Assembly (NCBI GenBank): GCA_012845835.1
Contig: JABAKD010000025.1
Coordinates: 32,122,314 to 32,186,313 of the forward strand
From: Undaria pinnatifida
Lineage: Eukaryota > Sar > Phaeophyceae > Laminariales > Alariaceae
DNA length: 64,000 bases
Direction of reading: 5' to 3'
Positions within the stretch are counted from its first letter, which is position 1, and the number at the start of each line of letters is the position of its first letter. A model generated the notes under the pieces. The model did no database searches, was not told the origin of the DNA, and was given only the letters and a program-made list of their open reading frames with translations. This document shows, piece by piece, positions 27,201-36,200 of the stretch. The translations under genes were made by a program, and so were the position numbers.

Positions 27201-30200
27201 TTTGCCTACTGAACGGCTAACGGTAACGGCCAACGGTAGTTGTTGCATCCATACGGAAAGCTTTTTCGCGTCCAAAACGTGTTAATGTGAGACGTTCCAA
27301 GCATTGATAGGATTGCCGCATCCAATGGGATAATTGGTTACGAGTCTCGCCTCACCTCCGGAGGAGTCCGCCGAATTATGAGCAAACGAAGAGTGTCCGT
27401 AGATCATAATCTCTGACGTAAACGAATGCATAGCACCTGAACATGAGGTTAGGGTTAGGGTAGGGATGGTTGTTGTAGCTTTCACCCCCCGCGCCGTTGT
27501 AGACTCTCCGTAAGTGATCGAAAGCATGGCAGCGAGTGAGTGTGGTCACGAAAACACTCCACAGCATACAGATACGAATACGAAAAAGGCCACACACATA
27601 GAAAAATATTGGGAGGACGCACACTCGCTACCATTCTGCTGATGAGGTTCAAACACAGAAATATTAACATGTGTACAAAAGCGTTTTTAAAATGTGTTAT
27701 GATTTCTCATGGTAAAATAATCCTGAAAAAAACGGCTCGTCGCGTGCATTTTTAAGTTGGTTTCAGATATACCTGATTTTGGCTAGAAGTGACAAGATAT
27801 AGACAAACTGTTTAGTTTGGCTTTAGCCCGAACAACAATATAGCACAAAAAAAACGATATTCGGACGATTGAGGGCGAAGGAGCTCTACCTGCCACAAAT
27901 CATTCGACACCAAGCACTCGGCTTTCAGTACAAGCTTCAGGAGGGCTTCAGCAGGGGGTGTATGCTCCATTTCCACTACCAAGTTAAGGCCAGTCGTTAC
28001 ACTCTTTAACCGCGACTGCCCCGAGTGGCCCTCGTTGTTTGAAAAACTGAGTTGTTCATAAGTTCGGAGTATAGCGAACCGAGACATCGACATGAATATC
28101 CAGCGTACGACAAGAAAAAAAACGAAAACAACGATTTGAACAACGATTTGAAACTGACCCCCCCTTAGCCTAGGCATGGTCTTCACCGAAAAAACACCAC
28201 TGAAGCATCATTAAAGCAGAATACCTGTACTAGATACGTATATCGTAGCACGCGACATGGTGCTTCACTGATCTTCACTGATATGAAATTCATGCCGTAT
28301 CTCACCTCCGGAATTGTTAACCCAGTTGTGAGAAAACGACGTGCTGCCATCGAAAACGGCGTCCGACTTGAACGCATGAAAGCCGCCTGCCGACCGGTGA
28401 CAAAATCCACAATCGCCGCCCCGGGTATTGGCACAAGTTTGGCGCACATTTGTGAACGACAACAAAAAACACAACGAAGGCCTGAAATTATCCCTTGAGG
28501 CTTCACTATGCGTGCACGTACTTTTAAGTCTTTCGGAGACGATGTGAAGGGGCGGTAAAAAGTGCACGCTGACATCCGGCGTAAGGAATGATTCCACATA
28601 CAAGGGGTCACAAGCGGGAGCGCATCGTGTACGACCAGACCGCCAGCAGCGCCAAATGTCAGCGGGCGTGGAGTGAACTGCACACAGCTCCCGCGTCGTA
28701 TCCCCAAGTATCCACCAGCGGCACAAGACACCGTGGCAACTGCGGCGTGGGTGGCTCGGGCCATGTATTCTACCGCAAAGCGTTGTTTTACGCGGAGAGC
28801 GTTGTCATTGTCGCGACTTTGCAAGTACACGGCGAGCAGAGGATCACCCCGCTTGAGACTGGCCACTCCTCTTGTTGAGGCAATGTAGGGTTAGTACATT
28901 GTTTCCGGATGCGGTGGTAAGTAGTACTTCCATTTCCACATTTATTTGTTGTCCGAGGGGCATAAACGTGATGTTAGGAGCCATGCACGGACACGTGGGG
29001 CGCAAGAACGCCCTACTCACGTAAACACCTTTTAACGCCGAGGGTGCTCCTGACTACGAGGATGTCGTTCTTTGTGGACGTAACGAGTTATCTGACAACT
29101 GCATGCACCGGCCGGCGGAAAAGCAAGCAGTTCTTTCGACGCCACACAAGCAGGGACCTACCCGTGAAGGTTTTCCTCAATAGGGGAAGGGATAGAGATA
29201 GGGAGCGACCCCACGGTAGCGGTGCAGCAGATTCCAAAAACTTCCGAGCTCCGGACATGAAAAGCTCGATATCAGCATGACCCGAAACGCCACTATCAAC
29301 AATTTCCTCACTCGAGGAGGCGAATCGGTGATAATAGCACAGGCAATAATAACAGAGGTAATAACACAGGCAATGATAACAGAGATAACAGCACAGGTAA
29401 TAATAACAGAGGTATTAACACCCGGTAATAACATGGGTAATAATTATGCGGGTAATAACTGAGGTAATAACAGAGGAAATAACAACATAGGTAACGACAA
29501 AGGTAATAACAGAGGAAATGATGACAAGAAAATGAAAAATAAAATCAACATTATCATCATTATTCTTAACACTATCAACACTATGAACATCATCATTACC
29601 AGTATCAATATTACCAGAAACCTTTTGGCCGCTGAAAAAGTTGAACCCCTACCGCCCAAATGTCTATAATAGCTACATTATTAAAATAACTATATATGAC
29701 GGGATGACTCACGTCTCCCCATCCGTCTTGTCATGAAAGAAATGTATCATTAGCTACCCAGCGTGCAGTCCGTGTGGTGTGCTCACCTCCAAAGCGATCG
29801 GCGGTGTTATTCGAAAAGTCTGTGCAGCCGTAGATGTAGGCGGACGACATAGTCACAAACACGCCACCTGTCCAAACAATGTCGGGAAAACGATGCCCAG
29901 AAGGCTTGTTTTCTTTTGTATACGATTGTTTCGGTGGCAGTTTTATAGTACTAGTAGGGGCCAACCCTAAGCCCAACCCTAACCCTAACCCTGACCATAT
30001 CCACCGCGATATACACCAACCTAACCCTAGCTAAACCCAAAGGATATCCCTTCCTATTACTACCAGCGAAACAACATGCGATTGAGGCTGCTTCCAAGCT
30101 ACGTAGACATGTGCGACCCAACCAGCACACAATTTCTCACGAAGGAGGCCGAGTCCAATGCAAGCCCCGCAACTATGAGCGTATAGAGGGATCGAGCAAC

Positions 30201-33200
30201 TCGATCTTCCGGGCCGATTATCGACGTGCACTGATGGGTAATCTGAACATACAACATGCTCTCAAAACAAATACGGTGAATATTTTGCACTTTATAGTTC
30301 AGATCGTTCTCTGAAATACACTACTGCTGTTGCTATCGCGTTGTCTCACCTCCGTGTTCCAGTGCCGAGTTATGACCAAAATACGTGACCCCGTCGATGT
30401 AGAGCACGGATTCGTTGACTTTGACAGCACCTACCATGGTTGGTATGAAGTAAACGTTAACCGTAAAGCGGTCGAGGAAACAAGTCGTCATCGAATGCCC
30501 GGTTCCCAATAAGAACAACGACATCGGCACCCTGAAACTTTCCAGCATTATAACTTGTGGGACAAGGTACTGGGTGGGGTGGTTGCGTGTCACACCTAGC
30601 CAACAGCTGGGGCTAATCCATATGGTGTGCTGCGTGCTTCAGCTGCCAGATGTCGTATGATACCAAAAACGAATGAGCATGGACCAACATTCATGTGTAG
30701 TTCCCCGGCAACGCGCCACCTAAGCTATGCCGCCTGGCATCCACGACTTTACTCCAAAGAGGGATGCTATAGAGGTCTAGTTTTCTAGTGACTCAACGAG
30801 GACGTACATTATTCGTTCCTCCGACCCTTAGATTCAGCCCAAAAAACGCTCAAAGCGATAAATGTCCTCAAGTTCTTTGAAGTGTAGGGTTAGGTACAGT
30901 AACCAAAATAATTTGCAACCATCATCTGCAAGCTATCAACGAGCCATAGTCCATACCCAACAAATGCCGTTGAAGCCTCACCTCCATTCCACCCTGCTGA
31001 GTTTGCCTCAAAGCTGACGTTGCCATCGATGTGGATTTCCGACTCCGTGCCAAATATTGCACCTGCAGGTAGAAAACAAGCACATAAAACGCTTAGTAAC
31101 ACAATCCAGCATGTACCGCAGGGTACCGTGAGTGAGTGAGTGAGTGGGTGTGGGTAGCATAAACGGACACCAAGGTTAAGGCGACAAGAGTTGTAAGCGA
31201 ACAATCGGCACCCGTCCGATGCGTGAAGGTGGAGAAAACAATCCTTCCTCGCTGTATATCGCCAGGATATGGTGGCGCCAGGCAGGGGTTGCAATATAAT
31301 GAATATCCCAAAAGCAGCCTTGGAACAGGATTGGTATGCGCGAAGGAACGAGCGCAACCAATACCAAAACGAATTAGTAATGGGATTTACGGAAGCCAAG
31401 CTTCCAAAAATGCGTGAAGGCACCAACCTAAGAATATCGCATGCTTCAAATTAACACTTTGGCGTCAACTACAACACAAAACGCTGCTGCTTCCCGGCTG
31501 CGCCCCCTCTGTCCTCAGCAGGAGCTACCCCCCACTTCGCTGAGTGCGCCTTGGGAACAGCAAGCCCCTCAGTCAACTGCAGGTTGGTCGAAAACACGTT
31601 GGAACACGGTGTTATCGCTATCGTCATGGCTGAGTACCCAACCCTAACCCAAGCACTAATTTCAATTTCCCGTGAGCATTTCGTTTCCCGGCAATAAGCG
31701 TGAGTTTCTACGAGGTATACCTGGTATCATGATATGACAAACCAAGTACAGTGAGATATATGTACTCGTGCAGTTTGAGAATACACGGAAGGAGCATTAG
31801 TATGATCGTAGTGGTAGCCCTACCGGGCACCCATTTCCGCCAATGCAGGAACCTAATCTAGGGCCATAATAGGTGGTCTTAGCACCTAATCTTAGACCCA
31901 CTATTACGGGAAAAATGATGTCAGAAGGGTTATGAGGTAAGTCAGGGTACATTTAGTGATCATTGCAGTGCAGCAGCATCGGGGTGATCTCTTACCTCCG
32001 TTTACGGCGGCTGAGTTGTCGGTGAAACGGGTGTTGCCGTTGACGTAAACCGAAGAGTTGGAAGACGCATAAATTGCACCTGCTTATGGGCGATGAAACA
32101 CGCCGTCGTCGTGTAACTCTTAGACTAATGGTATTATTGCTCATATCAAGACCTTATCGCTATTGTGGCAGCTCGTACCCCAAGCCACCGTCTGCTCATG
32201 ATAGATTGTTATGTGAGGCACCTTATGAGGCCATCTCGAGCAGGTGATAGTTTCAACCCCTCTCATCCACGGCGGGGGATATGCCGATGCAATCTCGCCG
32301 AAATGTCTCAACGGACACTCCCTTACAATAATGATGTGCATAGTACACAATAGTACACAATAGTGCACAATAGTGCACAATAGTGCACAATAGTACATAG
32401 CAGTACACAGCAGTACATAGTACACAGCAGCACATAGTACACAAGAGCGTTACCAAGGCAGATCCCACCCATCCCCAAACTTTTTTTTACAATGTCGACG
32501 TAACGTTCGTGCACTATTGTTAGTAGTATCAGTTCAGTACAATTATTAGTATAAGTACTAGCACTATTAATAGTAACATTAATAGCTAGTATAAGTATTA
32601 GCAGTAGTATTAGTATTAGTATCAGTACTGGTACTTGTATTAGTATTAGAATACACTCTATAAAAAGTATTAGTATTATAGTATTGTCGTTAGTATTAGT
32701 AATTAGTACCTGGTATTAGTTTTGGTATTAGTGTCATTCATAGTATTAGTATTAGTATATTATAAGAATGAAAACACACTCATCCTGTGAGATCGAATAT
32801 TTTGTCGAAACTCATCTTTGCAAGCCGTGTGTGTGATACTCCGATCGCGCGTATTACGGGTTGTGTGTCCTCATTAAGGATATAGGTCGGCGACTCCCCT
32901 TGCAACTACAGTGTAGCTATCAGGGTCAACAGGGTGATGTTAGGCAGTCTGTGCGCGGAAACCATAAAACCCGTTGCTGAGGGGGACAAAATCTGACAGC
33001 TGTGGAGGGAAATGCATCAGTTGATCAAGTGAATCCTGTAAGTCGGATATCCGGTGAGGGGAGGGCGGAGTTTTTAAGGACATGGGGGCCTGATTTTGAT
33101 CAAAAGAGGGGCGGGAGGGGGGGAGGGGGGGAAGGGGACGGGTGGGGCAGGTCAATTTGTGCGTGGAAACTATAAATACTTCTTGTGGGGGAGGGGGGGG

Positions 33201-36200
33201 GAATGTGGCGGGGGGGGCGGGGGTGGGGGGGGAGGGCTTTCGGTCGCAGAGATGTAGGGGTTTGCTATACGCGTGGTGCTAGGTCTAGGCGATGGTGCGG
33301 GTGGTGGGGAAGGAGGGGGCGTTGGGGTCGGGGGAGGGTGAGAATTGCAGCAGTGGCATGGCCGGCTCTAAAAAGAAAACGAGGCGATATCCAGGGCGTG
33401 GAAGTGTTTATTACTCCGGCGGATTTCTGTATTAAATTACGTGGGGCGTTTAAGCAAGAGGAAGCGAGGGAAGAATAAAAATAAAAAAAAGAAGGGGGGG
33501 GGGGGGGGGGGGGAAGGGTTTTCAAGAGGTTTAGGTCACATACAATATTTAAATCAAGGATTTGGTCGGCACTGATGTTCGCAACATTGTGTGTGATCCT
33601 CCGATCGCGCGAATTAATCATATATGTAGGGGCCTACTATACGCGCGGTGCTGGGTCTAGGCGATCGTGCGGGGTGTGGGGAAGGAGGGGGCGTTAGAGG
33701 GGGGAAGGGAAGATGAATGAAAGCTACCTTATGGATGGCTAGAAAGATAATGACGTGATATCAATTGCGTGCATTTGTTTATTACTCTGGCCGATTTTGA
33801 TTGTAAGCGGGGCGTTTGAACGAATTGGGCGGGGAACAAAGGGGGGGATGGGGGCAGATGTGTTGGAACTACGGCATGGATGGCTAGATGGATCATGAGA
33901 TGATATCAGCTGGCTAGTAGTGTTTACTACTCTGGCAGATTTTGATTTCTGGTGGTGCGTTTAAACAAGAGGGATCGGGGGGGGGAGCATTTCAATATGT
34001 GCGCGGAAACTTTAAACCCTCGAAGGGGACGAATCTGACGGTTGCAGCAAGAAGACACGTCTTTATATCACCCGCCTGGTAATGTTTATTTTTCTAGAAG
34101 GTTTGATGTTACATGTAGTATGCAACCCAGTTCTTAGGTGTAGTAAACAACGTGTTAAAAGCTTCATAATTTGTTATTGTACACGGATCGAAAGATAGAA
34201 TATTTCAATCGATAGGTACAATCAGATACCATTATTTTCTGACATCGCTAATTATAAGGAGATACATATTGCCAAATACAACAGGCGAGGTGATCGTCAT
34301 GCAATGTCACCGCCATTGAGAACGACAGGGAGAGATGCGAATCATTATTGTTTTGAAAGGAACGTTTAGTGTACACGCGCTCAATTACGTTACTTCGTTA
34401 GACATACTTCGCTTGGCATAGGTTGGGAGGCGATCATGCAGGCGGTATGTACGGAATACCCTACGTAATAGGTTGGTGGTGCGGTTTGCCGCAATTTTAG
34501 CATACCTCTCTGTATCTCCTTTTCACATTATTATTGTCTCACATATACTAGTACGATTTTACGCCTTTGATTTTTGCCGTGCCGATGTGGGGCTCTCAGG
34601 TCGCCAAATCCAAGACAGAGATACATCTTATAAATACACCAAGCGAGGTGACGTGGGCATGCGATGTCACCACCATTGAACGCGACGGTGACTTTAATTT
34701 GTTAGGCATATGCTACTGCGTTTGGTAGAGGTTGTCAGGCGATCATGCAAACGGCCGGAGGCACGAAATACCCTGCGTAATAAGTTGGTAGTGTGGTCTA
34801 CCGCAGTGTTAACATCTGTCTGTACTTTTCGCATTGCTATCATCTAGTGTACGATTATACGCCCTGTTTTCTCCCCACTGTCGTCGAAGATGTTATATAT
34901 GTAGGGGCTTGCTACACGCACGGTGCTGGGTCTAGGCGATCGTGCGGGGTGTTGGGAAGGAGGGGGCGTTGGAGGGGGGGAGGGGGGATTAATGAAAGCT
35001 ACGTCATGAATGGCTAGAAAGATAATGACGTGATATCAATTGTTTAGAAGTGTTTATTACTCTGACCGATTTCGATTGTAAGTGGGGCGTTTGAACGAAC
35101 TGGGCGGGGAACAAAGGGGGGGGGGGGCAGATGAGTTGGAGCTACGGAATGGATGGCTAGATGGATCATGAGATGATATCAGCTGGCTGGTAGTGTTTAC
35201 TACTCTGGCAGATTTTGATTTCAGGTGGGGCGTTTAAACAAGAGGGTATGTATTAGTATATGTATTAGTATTGGTATTAGTATTCGTAGAAGTATAAGTA
35301 TATGTAAATTAGTATATTAGTATCAACCAAAGACCGTGTACCTAGACCGGCACAAAACATTCGATCCGTACACTAATGACAAGATGAATATATCATAGAG
35401 AAGAATTCATCGATGCCCTGCTCACATCAAACATGTTCCCAACATTGTACATTTCTTTTTTATTGCATTTATTATCCTCGCACTACTCTCGTGCTCCCTC
35501 GAAACTGCAGTAGTAGCTCAGATCCGGGGTCACATAGCGGGCCCTATCCCCCCCTCCCCACCACGGTACGTGCCTTCACTTTTATTGCGAGAAGAAGCCA
35601 GCATTTTCCTCCCTCGTCGACTCGCGTCGAAGTGTACCCACCCGCGCTGGTAGGCGCTCTCAGTAGTTGATCCATTTTCTTTTGCATTTTTGCAAAGAGT
35701 AAAAATGTCAGCACGGTGGGACTCGAACTTAAGGACCAACGCTAGTAGCACAATATTCGAGGGTAACTACTAGACCACCGGGGCGATCGGCTCCAACTGC
35801 AATATTATTATACGGTGACGTACCCCACTGGCAGCTTCTGTGGCAAACCCAAAACAACCGCTACAGGCAGGCAACTGGTCCTCCTAGGTGCACATGCCCC
35901 GCACGCCATGAGTTTGGTGAGAATGGTCGCTCGAAGTGCCGTTACAGCTAGAAGTTGGGTGTGCTCTCCGGAGTAACTATATTCGATACCAGGTATCAGG
36001 TACCAGGTATACAATATACTTCGAAGTATATACCTGGTATTACTTTTTCTTGTCCCGCCAGCGTTGAATTCGCCCCAATTACCGCAGAAACGACAACAAG
36101 AGGCACTCAGCAGGCATGAGGCACGGGTTTTTACTGGGAAAATATTGTAGAAACATTTCCGACAGATATTATAAATAGTTTATTACAGTAGATTTGTGGT

